DNA of 56,436 bases, taken from NCBI GenBank assembly GCA_013815685.1, contig JACDFR010000023.1:1-56436 (forward strand), in the 5' to 3' direction. This DNA is from Ramlibacter sp. GTDB taxonomy: Bacteria > Pseudomonadota > Gammaproteobacteria > Burkholderiales > Burkholderiaceae_C. Each line of letters begins with the position of its first letter. Positions within the stretch are counted from its first letter, which is position 1. Both the position numbers and the translations under genes were made by a program. Below, piece after piece: positions 47,070-56,293 of the stretch. The notes beneath the pieces are model-generated. The model had not been told where the DNA came from and ran no database searches. It was given only the letters and a program-made list of their open reading frames with translations.

Positions 47070-50000
47070 ATGACCGACCTGTCCGCCGAATTCAAGGCGC
47101 TCGCGAACTATCGTCCCACCCACAAGGTCCGCTTCGTCACCGCTGCGAGCCTGTTCGACGGCCACGACGCCGCGATCAACATCATGCGGCGCATCCTGCA
47201 GGGCATGGGAGCCGAAGTCATTCACCTGGGGCACAACCGCAGCGTCGACGACGTGGTGACGGCGGCGCTGCAGGAAGACGTGCAGGGCATCGCCATCAGC
47301 TCTTACCAGGGCGGCCACGTCGAATATTTCAAGTACATGGTCGACCTGCTCAAGGCGCGGGGCGGCGAGCACATCCAGGTGTTCGGCGGCGGCGGCGGCG
47401 TGATCGTGCCGCCGGAGATCCGCGAATTGCAGTCCTATGGCGTCACGCGCATCTACAGCCCCGAGGACGGGCAGCGCATGGGCCTGGCCGGCATGATCGG
47501 CGAGATGGTGATGCGCTGCGACAAGGACATCACGGCCTATGCGCCCCGGGACCCCAAGGCGATCCAGGGTCATGGCGAGATGAACTGGCGCGCGCTCGCC
47601 CAGCTCATCACCGCGCTCGAGAACGGCAGCGCCGACGCGGGCCTCATGGCCGCGGTCAAGGCGGACGCGGCGACGCGCAAGATCCCCGTGCTCGGCATCA
47701 CCGGCACGGGCGGGGCCGGCAAATCCTCGCTCACCGACGAGTTGATCCGCAGGCTGAGGCTGGACCAGGGTGACCGGCTGCGGATCGCCGTCATTTCGAT
47801 CGACCCCTCCCGGCGCAAGAGCGGCGGCGCCCTGTTGGGGGACCGCATCCGCATGAACGCGATCGGCCCCTGGGGATCAACGAGTGCCCCCACGCTCGCG
47901 GCTGAAGCCGCTGCGCTGCCCCCCGAGGGGGCTGTCCCGGTCTTGGGGCGGCCCGGCGACGGGGGCCCACGCGTCTTCATGCGCTCACTGGCGACGCGAG
48001 ATTTCGGCAGCGAGATCTCCGCCGCCCTGCCCGACGTGATTTCCGCGTGCAAGGCCGCCGGCTTCGACCTGATCGTGGTGGAAACGTCGGGTATCGGCCA
48101 GGGCGACGCGGCGATCGTGCCGCTGGTCGACGTCCCGATGTACGTCATGACCCCGGAGTTCGGCGCCGCCAGCCAGCTCGAGAAGATCGACATGCTCGAT
48201 TTCGCCGAGTTCGTGGCGATCAACAAGTTCGACCGCAAGGGCTCGCTCGATGCGCTGCGCGACGTGGCCAAGCAGGTCCAGCGCAACAAGGAGGCGTGGG
48301 GCAAGAAGCCCGACGAAATGCCGGTATTCGGCACAATGGCCGCCCGCTTCAACGACGACGGCGTAACGGCCCTGTTCCAGGCATTGAAGCCCCGCCTGGC
48401 CGAGTTGGGCCTCGGCCTGGGCGACGCGGCTTTGCCGGTGGTTTCCGTTCGCCACAGCACCAACCAGACGCCCATCGTTCCGGCCGCGCGCACCCGCTAC
48501 CTCGCGGAAATCAGCGATACCGTGCGCGGGTACAAGAAGAAAGCCCGCGAGCAGGCCCGGCTCGCCCGCGAGATCCAGCAGCTCAGGGCGGCAGCCGGGA
48601 TGCTGCGCGTGGACAAGCCCGACAAGGCGCCGGCGGCCGAGGCGGCCGACGACCTGGCCGTTCAGCGCGAACAGGCGCAGGAGGCTGGCGCCCGCAAGCT
48701 GCTGGCCCAATGGCCGCAGATGCAGAAAGCCTACTCGGGCGATGAGTACGTGGTAAAGATCCGCGACAAGGAAATCCGCACCGCGCTGACCACCAAGTCC
48801 CTGTCGGGCACGACCATCCGCAAGGTCAGCCTGCCGCAATATGAAGACCACGGCGAAATCCTCAAATGGCTGATGCTGGACAACGTGCCGGGCAGTTATC
48901 CCTACACGGCCGGTACTTTCGCGTTCAAGCGTGAAGGTGAGGACCCCACCCGCATGTTCGCCGGCGAGGGCGATCCTTTCCGCACCAACAAGCGCTTCAA
49001 GCTGCTGTCGCAAGGCATGCCGGCCAAGCGCTTGTCCACGGCTTTCGACTCCGTCACGCTCTACGGGAACGATCCCGACCTCCGCCCCGACATCTACGGC
49101 AAGGTGGGCAACTCCGGCGTATCGATCGCCACGCTGGACGACATGAAGGTGCTCTACGACGGCTTCGACTTGTGCAGCCCCGCCACGTCCGTTTCGATGA
49201 CCATCAACGGCCCGGCGCCGAGCATCCTGGCGATGTTCATGAACACGGCCATCGACCAGAACCTGGAGAAGTTCAAGGCCGACAACGGCCGCGAGCCGAC
49301 CGACACCGAAAGCCAGAAAATCCGCGAGTGGGTGCTGGCGAACGTCCGCGGGACGGTACAGGCCGACATTCTGAAGGAAGACCAGGGCCAGAACACCTGC
49401 ATTTTCTCGACGGAATTCAGCCTCAAGGTGATGGGCGACATCGCCCAGTACTTCGTGCATCACAACGTGCGCAATTTCTACTCGGTCTCGATATCGGGCT
49501 ATCACATCGCCGAAGCCGGCGCCAACCCGATCAGCCAGCTGGCGTTCACCCTGTCCAACGGCTTCACCTTCGTGGAGGCTTACCTGTCGCGCGGCATGCA
49601 TGTCGACGACTTCGCCCCCAACCTGTCGTTCTTCTTCTCGAACGGCATGGACCCGGAATACACCGTGATGGGCCGCGTGGCCCGGCGCATCTGGGCCGTC
49701 GCGATGAAGGAGAAGTACGGCGCCAATGAGCGCAGCCAGAAGCTCAAGTACCACATCCAGACGTCCGGGCGCAGCCTGCACGCCCAGGAGATCCAGTTCA
49801 ACGACATCCGCACCACGCTGCAGGCGCTGATCGCCATTTACGACAACTGCAATTCGCTGCACACCAACGCGTTCGACGAGGCCATCACCACGCCCACCGA
49901 AGAATCCGTGCGCCGCGCGATGGCGATCCAGCTCATCATCAATCGCGAGTGGGGCCTGGCCAAGAACGAGAACCCCAGCCAGGGCGCTTTCATCATCGAA

Positions 50001-50447
50001 GAGCTCACCGAGCTTGTCGAGGAGGCGGTGCTCACCGAGTTCGAGCGTATCGCCGAGCGCGGCGGCGTGCTCGGCGCCATGGAGACCGGCTACCAGCGCG
50101 GCCGCATCCAGGACGAAAGCATGCACTACGAAATGCTCAAGCACACCGGCGAATTGCCGATCGTGGGCGTCAACACCTTCCGCAACCCTCATGGCGACGC
50201 GGTGCAGGACAAACTGGAGCTGGCGCGCTCGACCGAGGAAGAAAAGCAGAACCAGCTCAAGCGCCTGCGGGGGTTCCAGGCCCGCAACGCCGGGCAGGCG
50301 CCCGCGATGCTCAAACGGCTGCAGCAGGCCGTCATCGACGACGGCAACGTGTTCGAGGTGCTGATGGACGCCGTGCGGGTGTGCTCCCTGGGCCAGATCA
50401 CCAATGCCCTGTTCGAGGTGGGGGGCCAGTACCGCCGCAATATGTGA
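47070..50447 (+). CDS. icmF: Fused isobutyryl-CoA mutase (IcmF)
   Basis: 1125 residues from ATG 47070 (behind GGAG); an ATG at 47049 is less well placed. The order is the IcmF fusion: B12-binding domain with His32 in DGHDAAINI; a MeaB-like G-protein chaperone with P-loop GTGGAGKS at 212-219 and NKFD; then the mutase barrel from about 540. Phe617 in PYTAGTF stands where methylmalonyl-CoA mutase has Tyr, pointing to isobutyryl/butyryl-CoA or a similar substrate. Residues about 269-298 are an extra stretch that coincides with a palindromic DNA repeat. Conserved sequence resumes at [12 protein letters not shown]. The gene is probably controlled by the 22-bp palindrome. Confidence 0.95.
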   Translation: MTDLSAEFKALANYRPTHKVRFVTAASLFDGHDAAINIMRRILQGMGAEVIHLGHNRSVDDVVTAALQEDVQGIAISSYQGGHVEYFKYMVDLLKARGGEHIQVFGGGGGVIVPPEIRELQSYGVTRIYSPEDGQRMGLAGMIGEMVMRCDKDITAYAPRDPKAIQGHGEMNWRALAQLITALENGSADAGLMAAVKADAATRKIPVLGITGTGGAGKSSLTDELIRRLRLDQGDRLRIAVISIDPSRRKSGGALLGDRIRMNAIGPWGSTSAPTLAAEAAALPPEGAVPVLGRPGDGGPRVFMRSLATRDFGSEISAALPDVISACKAAGFDLIVVETSGIGQGDAAIVPLVDVPMYVMTPEFGAASQLEKIDMLDFAEFVAINKFDRKGSLDALRDVAKQVQRNKEAWGKKPDEMPVFGTMAARFNDDGVTALFQALKPRLAELGLGLGDAALPVVSVRHSTNQTPIVPAARTRYLAEISDTVRGYKKKAREQARLAREIQQLRAAAGMLRVDKPDKAPAAEAADDLAVQREQAQEAGARKLLAQWPQMQKAYSGDEYVVKIRDKEIRTALTTKSLSGTTIRKVSLPQYEDHGEILKWLMLDNVPGSYPYTAGTFAFKREGEDPTRMFAGEGDPFRTNKRFKLLSQGMPAKRLSTAFDSVTLYGNDPDLRPDIYGKVGNSGVSIATLDDMKVLYDGFDLCSPATSVSMTINGPAPSILAMFMNTAIDQNLEKFKADNGREPTDTESQKIREWVLANVRGTVQADILKEDQGQNTCIFSTEFSLKVMGDIAQYFVHHNVRNFYSVSISGYHIAEAGANPISQLAFTLSNGFTFVEAYLSRGMHVDDFAPNLSFFFSNGMDPEYTVMGRVARRIWAVAMKEKYGANERSQKLKYHIQTSGRSLHAQEIQFNDIRTTLQALIAIYDNCNSLHTNAFDEAITTPTEESVRRAMAIQLIINREWGLAKNENPSQGAFIIEELTELVEEAVLTEFERIAERGGVLGAMETGYQRGRIQDESMHYEMLKHTGELPIVGVNTFRNPHGDAVQDKLELARSTEEEKQNQLKRLRGFQARNAGQAPAMLKRLQQAVIDDGNVFEVLMDAVRVCSLGQITNALFEVGGQYRRNM
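47874..47963. repeat. Palindromic repeat inserted in frame in icmF (copy A)
   Basis: About 90 bp that interrupt the conserved G-domain reading. It contains CCCACGCT (47889-47896), GCTGCCCCCCGAGGGGGC (core hairpin, around 47915-47932) and GGGGCGGCCC (47945-47954). The same blocks with the same 24-bp and 32/33-bp spacings occur in copy B at 51400-51468. Length is a multiple of three and the frame used has no stop. Confidence 0.8.
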
Positions 50448-50474
50448 CGCGGCGCGCGCCCCGAGGCGGCAACA

Positions 50475-50508
50475 CCCGGGCCGGTTTTGGAACAAACCGG
50501 CGTCCGGG
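50475..50508 (+). terminator. GC-rich hairpin after icmF, no T-run
   Basis: CCGGTTT/AAACCGG (50481-50487 with 50494-50500), extended by CCCGG/CCGGG outside small bulges. It follows the icmF stop by 28 bp. Without a T-run it may stabilise the 3' end or give weak termination before the liv genes. Confidence 0.4.
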
Positions 50509-50531
50509 CGCGCCCCCACGCAAAACTGCTT

Positions 50532-50544
50532 AGGGTCTTACCCT
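50532..50544. promoter_or_regulatory. Short inverted repeat upstream of the liv genes
   Basis: AGGGT-CTT-ACCCT, a perfect 5-bp inverted repeat with 3-bp spacer, 78 bp before the first liv ATPase start. I have an impression of AGGGT...ACCCT motifs before transport operons in this family, but cannot name a regulator. Confidence 0.3.
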
Positions 50545-50621
50545 CTACCGCACAGCAACACGCCTACTTAGCATCGCCATCTTCATGCCGGGCACGGTCC
50601 GGCATCATCCAGGAGCGCGAT

Positions 50622-51395
50622 TTGCCAGGTGAGTTCATTCTCGAGACGAAAGATCTAACCAAGGAGTTCAAGGGCTTCGTTGCCGTCAACAACGTGGACC
50701 TGAAGGTCCGCCGAGGCCACATTCACGCCCTGATTGGCCCCAACGGCGCCGGCAAGACCACTTTCTTCAACCTGCTCACCAAGTTCCTCCCACCCACCCG
50801 GGGCACCATCTCCTACGATGGCATCGACATCACCCACGAAAAACCGGCCCAGATCGCCCGCCGCGGCATCGTCCGGTCATTCCAGATCTCGGCGGTTTTT
50901 CCTCACATGACGGTACTGGAAAACGTGCGCGGCGCCCTGCAGCGCGAATTGGGAACTTCCTTCCATTTCTGGAAGCCGGAAAAATCGCTGTTCGACCTGC
51001 ACGATCGCGCAAGGCAGCTGCTGGCCACCGTGGACCTCCAGGATTTCGCCGACGAACTGACCGTGAACCTGCCCTACGGCCGCAAGCGCGCACTCGAACT
51101 CGCCACCACGATGGCCCTGGAGCCCGATCTCATGCTGCTGGACGAACCTACCCAGGGCATGGGCCACGAGGACGTGCACCGGGTGACCGAGCTGATCAAG
51201 AAGGTCTCCGCCGGCCGGACCATCCTGATGGTGGAGCACAACATGAACGTGGTGTCGTCCATCGCCGACCGCATCACGGTGCTGCAGCGGGGCGCCATCA
51301 TCGCCGACGGCCCGTATGCCGAGGTTGCCGCCAACCCGCTGGTGATCGAAGCCTACATGGGCACCAGCGATGCCGCGCTGCAAGGAGCACACTGA
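50622..51395 (+). CDS. livG: Branched-chain amino acid-type ABC transporter ATPase (LivG-like)
   Basis: 257 residues from TTG 50622, chosen because AGGAG lies six bases upstream and the product then begins MPGEFILETKDLTKEF. Walker A is GPNGAGKT at 39-46, Walker B LMLLDEPTQGM, H-loop VEHNM. The signature is LPYGRKRALE instead of LSGGQ, as in this LivG subgroup. It would drive import with LivF. An open frame extends upstream to 50487 but overlaps the hairpin and has no ribosome binding site. Confidence 0.92.
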   Translation: MPGEFILETKDLTKEFKGFVAVNNVDLKVRRGHIHALIGPNGAGKTTFFNLLTKFLPPTRGTISYDGIDITHEKPAQIARRGIVRSFQISAVFPHMTVLENVRGALQRELGTSFHFWKPEKSLFDLHDRARQLLATVDLQDFADELTVNLPYGRKRALELATTMALEPDLMLLDEPTQGMGHEDVHRVTELIKKVSAGRTILMVEHNMNVVSSIADRITVLQRGAIIADGPYAEVAANPLVIEAYMGTSDAALQGAH

Positions 51396-51399
51396 ATGG

Positions 51400-51468
51400 C
51401 TCCCACGCTTTTCACTGCGTGTAATGCGCTGCCCCCCGAGGGGGCTCAGGCCTGCCTAGGGGCGGCCC
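51400..51468. repeat. Palindromic repeat between livG and livF (copy B)
   Basis: Carries CCCACGCT (51402-51409), GCTGCCCCCCGAGGGGGC (around 51428-51445, a perfect hairpin core) and GGGGCGGCCC (51459-51468), in the same order and spacing as copy A in icmF. It fills the 86-bp gap between the two ATPase genes. This looks like the normal intergenic form of the family. Confidence 0.8.
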
Positions 51469-51481
51469 GTCGGAGGCCTGC

Positions 51482-52186
51482 ATGACCAAAGAGCTCCTGC
51501 GCATCGAAGGGCTGAACGCCTGGTACGGCGAGTCCCACGTCCTCCACGGCGTCGACCTGGCCGTCCAGGAGGGCGAGGTCGTTTGCCTGCTGGGCCGCAA
51601 CGGCGCGGGCCGCACCACCACCATGCGCGCCATCGTGGGACTGACTGGCGCCCGCAAGGGGTCGATCAGGATCAACGGCGAGGAAGCCATCAAGCTGCCG
51701 CCGCACAAGGTCGCCCGGCTGGGCGTGGGTTATTGCCCGGAAGAGCGTGGCATTTTTGCCAGCCTGTCGGCCGAGGAAAACCTGATGCTGCCGCCCGCGA
51801 TCGCTTCGGGCGGCATGAGCATCGACGAGATCTATGAGATGTTTCCCAACCTGAAGGAGCGCGCCGGCAGCCCGGGCACCCGCCTGTCCGGCGGGGAACA
51901 GCAGATGCTGGCCGTCGCACGCATCCTGCGCACCGGCGCCCGCCTGCTGCTGCTGGACGAAATTTCCGAGGGATTGGCACCCGTCATCGTGCAAAAGCTT
52001 GCGGAGATGATCCGCACGCTCAAGGCCAAGGGCTACACGGTCGTGCTGGTCGAGCAGAACTTCCGCTTCGCCGCGCCCCTCGCCGACCGCTTCTATGTGA
52101 TGGAGCACGGCCGCATCGTCAAGCAGTTCGCCCAGCGCGAACTCAACGACAACAAGGCCATGCTGCAGGAATTCCTAGGCGTCTAG
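51482..52186 (+). CDS. livF: Branched-chain amino acid-type ABC transporter ATPase (LivF-like)
   Basis: 234 residues. The P-loop reads GRNGAGRT (38-45): Arg44 replaces the Walker A lysine. The rest is intact: Q-loop region GYCPEERGIF, signature LSGGEQQ, Walker B LLLLDEISEGL, H-loop LVEQN. I recall this Arg variant in some Liv-type ATPases, so the gene is probably functional with LivG supplying a normal site. It follows repeat copy B and precedes the receptor gene by 42 bp. Confidence 0.92.
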   Translation: MTKELLRIEGLNAWYGESHVLHGVDLAVQEGEVVCLLGRNGAGRTTTMRAIVGLTGARKGSIRINGEEAIKLPPHKVARLGVGYCPEERGIFASLSAEENLMLPPAIASGGMSIDEIYEMFPNLKERAGSPGTRLSGGEQQMLAVARILRTGARLLLLDEISEGLAPVIVQKLAEMIRTLKAKGYTVVLVEQNFRFAAPLADRFYVMEHGRIVKQFAQRELNDNKAMLQEFLGV

Positions 52187-52228
52187 CCCTTCGCTTTCCC
52201 CTCCACGTTTTATCCCCAGGAGACTTCC

Positions 52229-53428
52229 ATGAAACTCAAGACCCTCGTTACAGCTATGGCCATCGGCCTCGGCACGTTCAGCGCCTTCGCGCAGAGCAAC
52301 TCCGGCCCGATCAAGATCGGCTTCATCACCGACATGTCGAGCCTCTATGCCGACATCGATGGTCCCGCCGGCGCTGAAATGATCCGCTGGGCCGTGCAAG
52401 ACTTCGGCGGCAAGGTGCTGGACCGCCCGGTGGAAGTGCTTTCGGCCGACCACCAGAACAAGGCGGATATCGCGAGTTCCAAGGCCCGCGAATGGATGGA
52501 CAAGGAAAACCTGGCCGTGCTGGTGAGTGGCACCAACTCGGGCGCGGCGCTGGCCATGTCCAAACTAGCTGCCGAGAAAAAGCGTCCCTTTCTCGTGGTC
52601 GGCGCCGGCTCGGCCCGCCTGACCAACGAGGACTGCACGCCCTACACGGTGCATTACGCGTACGACACGGTGGCGCTGGCCAAGGTGGCAGGCTCGGCAC
52701 TGGTGAAGGCCGGCAACAAGAGCTGGTTCTTCCTCACGGCCGACTATGCTTTCGGCCATTCGCTCGAAAACGACGCCGCGACAGTGGTGAAGGCCAACGG
52801 CGGCAGCGTGGTCGGTGCGGTTCGCCATCCGCTGAACGCCTCCGACTTCTCCTCGTTCCTGCTCCAGGCCCAAGGCTCCAAGGCCCAGATCCTTGCACTC
52901 GCCAACGCCGCCGGCGACTTCACCAACACAGTGAAGGCCGCGAAGGAGTTCGGCATCAACAAGACCATGAAGGTCGCTGGTTTGCTGGTGTTCATCAACG
53001 ACGTGCACAGCCTGGGCCTGGCCAATACCGAAGGCCTGCAGCTGGCCGACAGCTGGTACTGGAACCAGGACGACGCCTCGCGCAAGTTCGCCCGCCGCTT
53101 CTTCGACAAGTACAAGCGCATGCCGTCGAGCATACAAGCCGCCGACTATTCCGCCACGACGAGCTACCTCAACGCCGTGAAAGCCGCCGGCACGACCGAT
53201 TCCGACAAGGTGATGGCCCAGCTCAAGAGCACAACCTTCAACGACTTCTACACCAAGGGGAAGATCCGCGCCGATGGCCGGATGATCCACGAGATCTCCC
53301 TGTTCCAGGTGAAGAACGCCAAGGAGTCGACCTCGCCATGGGACTACTACAAGCTCGTGGCGAAGGTGCCGGGCGACCAGGCGTTCACAACGCCGGCCGA
53401 CTCGAAGTGTCCCCTCGTCAAGAAATAA
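52229..53428 (+). CDS. ABC transporter substrate-binding protein, branched-chain amino acid type
   Basis: 399 residues. Signal peptide 1-22 (cleavage after AFA), ribosome binding site AGGAG. The mature protein is a type I periplasmic receptor (Peripla_BP_6: IKIGFITDMSSLYADIDGP, VLVSGTNSGAALAMSKLA, YAFGHSLENDA). It lies between the ATPase and permease genes. Relatives bind branched-chain amino acids but also amides, aromatic acids and other carboxylates, so the ligand is open. It is followed by a GC-rich hairpin. Confidence 0.92.
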   Translation: MKLKTLVTAMAIGLGTFSAFAQSNSGPIKIGFITDMSSLYADIDGPAGAEMIRWAVQDFGGKVLDRPVEVLSADHQNKADIASSKAREWMDKENLAVLVSGTNSGAALAMSKLAAEKKRPFLVVGAGSARLTNEDCTPYTVHYAYDTVALAKVAGSALVKAGNKSWFFLTADYAFGHSLENDAATVVKANGGSVVGAVRHPLNASDFSSFLLQAQGSKAQILALANAAGDFTNTVKAAKEFGINKTMKVAGLLVFINDVHSLGLANTEGLQLADSWYWNQDDASRKFARRFFDKYKRMPSSIQAADYSATTSYLNAVKAAGTTDSDKVMAQLKSTTFNDFYTKGKIRADGRMIHEISLFQVKNAKESTSPWDYYKLVAKVPGDQAFTTPADSKCPLVKK

Positions 53429-53448
53429 AAACAAAGCCAACCTGAAGG

Positions 53449-53471
53449 AGCCGGGCCGCAAGGGGCCGGCT
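53449..53471 (+). other. Stem-loop after the receptor gene
   Basis: AGCCGGGCC-(GCAAG)-GGGCCGGCT-type stem, nine positions with one G-G mismatch, 15 bp before livH. No T-run. Such stems after receptor genes often protect the upstream mRNA and raise receptor yield. Confidence 0.45.
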
Positions 53472-53485
53472 TATCGTGCTCGCCC

Positions 53486-54370
53486 ATGGAAATATTCGGA
53501 ATCCCCCATCAGGCCTTCCTCGGCCAGCTCATGCTCGGTCTGGTCAACGGCGCTTTCTACGCCATGCTCAGCCTGGGCCTGGCGGTGATCTTCGGCCTGT
53601 TGGACATCGTGAACTTCGCCCATGGCGCGCTCTACATGCTTGGCGCGTTCGCCGCATGGATCATGCTCGACAAATGGGGTGTCAATTTCTGGTTCGCCCT
53701 GGTTCTCGCTCCGCTCGTGGTCGGCGTCCTGGGCGTCGCGATCGAGCGCCTTTTTCTCAAGCACCTGTACGGGCTCGACCCGTTGTACGGGTTGCTGCTG
53801 ACCTTCGGCCTGTCCTTGATTTTCGAGGGCATGTTCCGGGCGCAATACGGTGTGTCCGGACAGAACTATCCGGTCCCCGAACTCCTCTCCGGTGCCACCA
53901 ACCTGGGCTTCATGGTGCTGCCCAATTACCGCGCGTTCGTGGTCCTGGCCTCCCTGGTGGTCTGCCTGGGAACGTGGTTCCTGATCGAACGCACCCGGCT
54001 AGGTGCCTATCTGCGCGCCGGCACGGAGAACGCCAAGCTGGTGCAGGCTTTCGGCGTCAATGTGCCTCTGATGGTGATGCTGACCTACGGCGCCGGGGCC
54101 GCGCTCGCGGCGCTGGCCGGCGTACTGGCCGCGCCCATCATCCAGGTCAATCCGCTGATGGGGTCCAACCTGATCATCGTGGTCTTCGCGGTCGTCGTGA
54201 TCGGCGGCATGGGATCGATCCTCGGCTCCGTCATCACCGGCCTGGGCCTGGGCGTCGTCGAAGGCATGACGCGTGTCTTCTATCCGGAGGCTTCCAGCGT
54301 CGTGGTATTCGTCGTCATGGTCATCGTGCTGATCCTTCGTCCGGCGGGCCTGTTCGGCAAAGAGGCCTGA
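53486..54370 (+). CDS. livH: Branched-chain amino acid-type ABC permease (LivH-like)
   Basis: 294 residues, about eight membrane segments. MLSLGLAVIFGLLDIVNFAHGALYMLGAF and the cytoplasmic coupling stretch RAGTENAKLVQAFGVNV are the LivH hallmarks, and GGMGSILGSVITGLGLGVVEG follows. It pairs with LivM to form the channel. It begins 57 bp after the receptor gene and ends four bases before livM. Confidence 0.95.
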   Translation: MEIFGIPHQAFLGQLMLGLVNGAFYAMLSLGLAVIFGLLDIVNFAHGALYMLGAFAAWIMLDKWGVNFWFALVLAPLVVGVLGVAIERLFLKHLYGLDPLYGLLLTFGLSLIFEGMFRAQYGVSGQNYPVPELLSGATNLGFMVLPNYRAFVVLASLVVCLGTWFLIERTRLGAYLRAGTENAKLVQAFGVNVPLMVMLTYGAGAALAALAGVLAAPIIQVNPLMGSNLIIVVFAVVVIGGMGSILGSVITGLGLGVVEGMTRVFYPEASSVVVFVVMVIVLILRPAGLFGKEA

Positions 54371-54374
54371 GCGC

Positions 54375-55331
54375 GTGAGCCCCATGAAAAACTCCAACAC
54401 ACTCATCCGCGCCACGTACGGCGCCATCCTGGGCCTGCTGCTGATCGCCCCGCTGATCGGGCTGTACCCGGTCTTCGTGATGAAGCTGCTGTGCTTCGCA
54501 TTGTTTGCCTGCGCTTTCAACCTGCTGCTCGGCTTCACCGGCCTGCTCTCGTTCGGCCATGCGGCATTTTTCGGAAGCGCGGCCTACGTCAGCGGCTGGT
54601 TCATCAAGTCGCAGGGCTGGCCTCCGGAACTCGCGATTCTCGCCGGCGTCGTCGCTTCCGCATTTCTGGGCCTGGTATTCGGGCTTGTCGCGATCCGCCG
54701 CCAGGGCATCTATTTCGCCATGATCACGCTGGCGCTGGCGCAGATGGTTTTCTTCATCTGCCTGCAGGCCCCCTTCACAGGCGGCGAGGACGGCCTGCAG
54801 GGCGTGCCGCGCGGAACCCTCTTCGGCATGTTCTCGCTGGCTTCCGACACCGCCATGTACTACGTCGTGGTGGTGGTCTTCGTGGCTTCCTTCCTGGGCA
54901 TAGGCCGCATCGTCACCTCGCCTTACGGGCAGGTACTCAAGATGATCCGGGAGAACGAGCCGCGCGCCGTGTCGCTGGGATACCGGGTCGACCGCTACAA
55001 GCTGCTCGCCTTCGTGCTGTCGGCTGCGCTGGCCGGGTTGGCCGGCGCGCTCAAGACGCTGGTGATGGGTTTCGCCACGCTGTCGGACGTGCACTGGTCG
55101 ATGTCGGGCGAGGTGATCCTGATGAGCCTGCTGGGCGGCGTCGGGACCTTCTTCGGGCCGGTGGTCGGCGCCGGCATCGTGATCTCGCTGCAGAACCTGC
55201 TGGCCGACAAGGTGGGTGAGTGGGTCACCGTCATCATCGGCGCCATCTTCGTGGTCTGCGTGCTGGCCTTCCGCAAGGGCGTGGTCGGCGAATTGCGCGC
55301 CTACCTCGACCGCCGCCGGGCCCGCGCCTGA
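54375..55331 (+). CDS. livM: Branched-chain amino acid-type ABC permease (LivM-like)
   Basis: 318 residues from GTG 54375, which has AGAGG nine bases upstream; an ATG nine bases later is the alternative. About nine membrane segments, with AFNLLLGFTGLLSFGHAAFFG, the coupling-helix stretch IRENEPRAVSLGYRV and LLGGVGTFFGPVVGAG. Last transporter gene of the set, followed after 84 bp by the SDR gene. Confidence 0.95.
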   Translation: MSPMKNSNTLIRATYGAILGLLLIAPLIGLYPVFVMKLLCFALFACAFNLLLGFTGLLSFGHAAFFGSAAYVSGWFIKSQGWPPELAILAGVVASAFLGLVFGLVAIRRQGIYFAMITLALAQMVFFICLQAPFTGGEDGLQGVPRGTLFGMFSLASDTAMYYVVVVVFVASFLGIGRIVTSPYGQVLKMIRENEPRAVSLGYRVDRYKLLAFVLSAALAGLAGALKTLVMGFATLSDVHWSMSGEVILMSLLGGVGTFFGPVVGAGIVISLQNLLADKVGEWVTVIIGAIFVVCVLAFRKGVVGELRAYLDRRRARA

Positions 55332-55415
55332 GCGGTTTCAGGCACCCTGTCATCAAAGTGATTGGCGGCCCGCGGGCTTGGCGCTAATCTGCGCCATTCG
55401 CACGAGGAGTCCGAC

Positions 55416-56183
55416 ATGAAGGATCTGTTCACACTCGACGGCCGCACGGCGCTGGTGACCGGCGGCTCGCGCGGCATCGGCCGCATGATCGCCGCCGGCT
55501 TCCTTGCCCAGGGCGCGAGGGTCTACATATCGTCCCGCAAGGCTGACGCCTGCGAGAACACCGCCCGCGAGCTCTCGGCGCTGGGGACATGTATCCCGCT
55601 GCCAGCCGACGTATCCACGGTCGAGGGAGCGCGACGTCTGGCTGCCGCCTATATGGCAAAGGAAGAGTCGCTGGACATCCTGGTCAACAACGCCGGCGCG
55701 GCCTGGGGCGAATCTTTCGACACCTTCCCCGAGAAGGGCTGGAACAAGGTCGTCGATCTCAACCTGAAGTCGCCCTTCTTCCTCACCCAGGCCCTGCACG
55801 AGCCGCTGCGCAAGGCAGCCCAGGCACGGCCGGCCAAGGTCATCAATATCGCGTCCATCGACGGTGTTTCGATCAATCCGGCGGAAACGTACTCCTACGC
55901 GGCCAGCAAGGCCGGCCTGATTCATCTGATCAAGCGCCTGTCGCTGCGCCTGGTGAAAGACAACATCGTCGTCAGCGGCATCGCGCCCGGTGCATTCGCC
56001 TCGGACATGAATCGCGCTGCGCGCGACCATGGCGACGAAGTGGCCGAGCGCATCCCCGCGGGCCGCATCGGCACCGTCGAAGACATGGCCGGCGTGGCCA
56101 TTTACCTCGCCTCGCGTGCGGGCGACTACGTCGTCGGCGAAACGATCGTGGTGGATGGCGGGGTGTCGCTGGTGCGCGGCTAG
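55416..56183 (+). CDS. Short-chain dehydrogenase/reductase (SDR), RhlG/FabG-like
   Basis: 255 residues from ATG 55416 behind GAGGAG. Rossmann motif TGGSRGIG (15-22), NNAGAAWGE, catalytic Tyr161 and Lys165 in YSYAASKAG, and the C-terminal GETIVVDGG. The Arg after the first glycine motif favours NADPH. Substrate is unknown; the resemblance is to RhlG-type 3-ketoacyl reductases. It is downstream of the liv genes and may be cotranscribed. Confidence 0.9.
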   Translation: MKDLFTLDGRTALVTGGSRGIGRMIAAGFLAQGARVYISSRKADACENTARELSALGTCIPLPADVSTVEGARRLAAAYMAKEESLDILVNNAGAAWGESFDTFPEKGWNKVVDLNLKSPFFLTQALHEPLRKAAQARPAKVINIASIDGVSINPAETYSYAASKAGLIHLIKRLSLRLVKDNIVVSGIAPGAFASDMNRAARDHGDEVAERIPAGRIGTVEDMAGVAIYLASRAGDYVVGETIVVDGGVSLVRG

Positions 56184-56293
56184 GACAAGCAGGCGATACG
56201 TGGCCCAAAGCGCGCTAGCCCTTCGCCGGGGTGGCTTGAAGAAAGCGAGAGCGGAGCCCGCGACGAACCCGCACGGTTCAAATCAAGCGCTGA

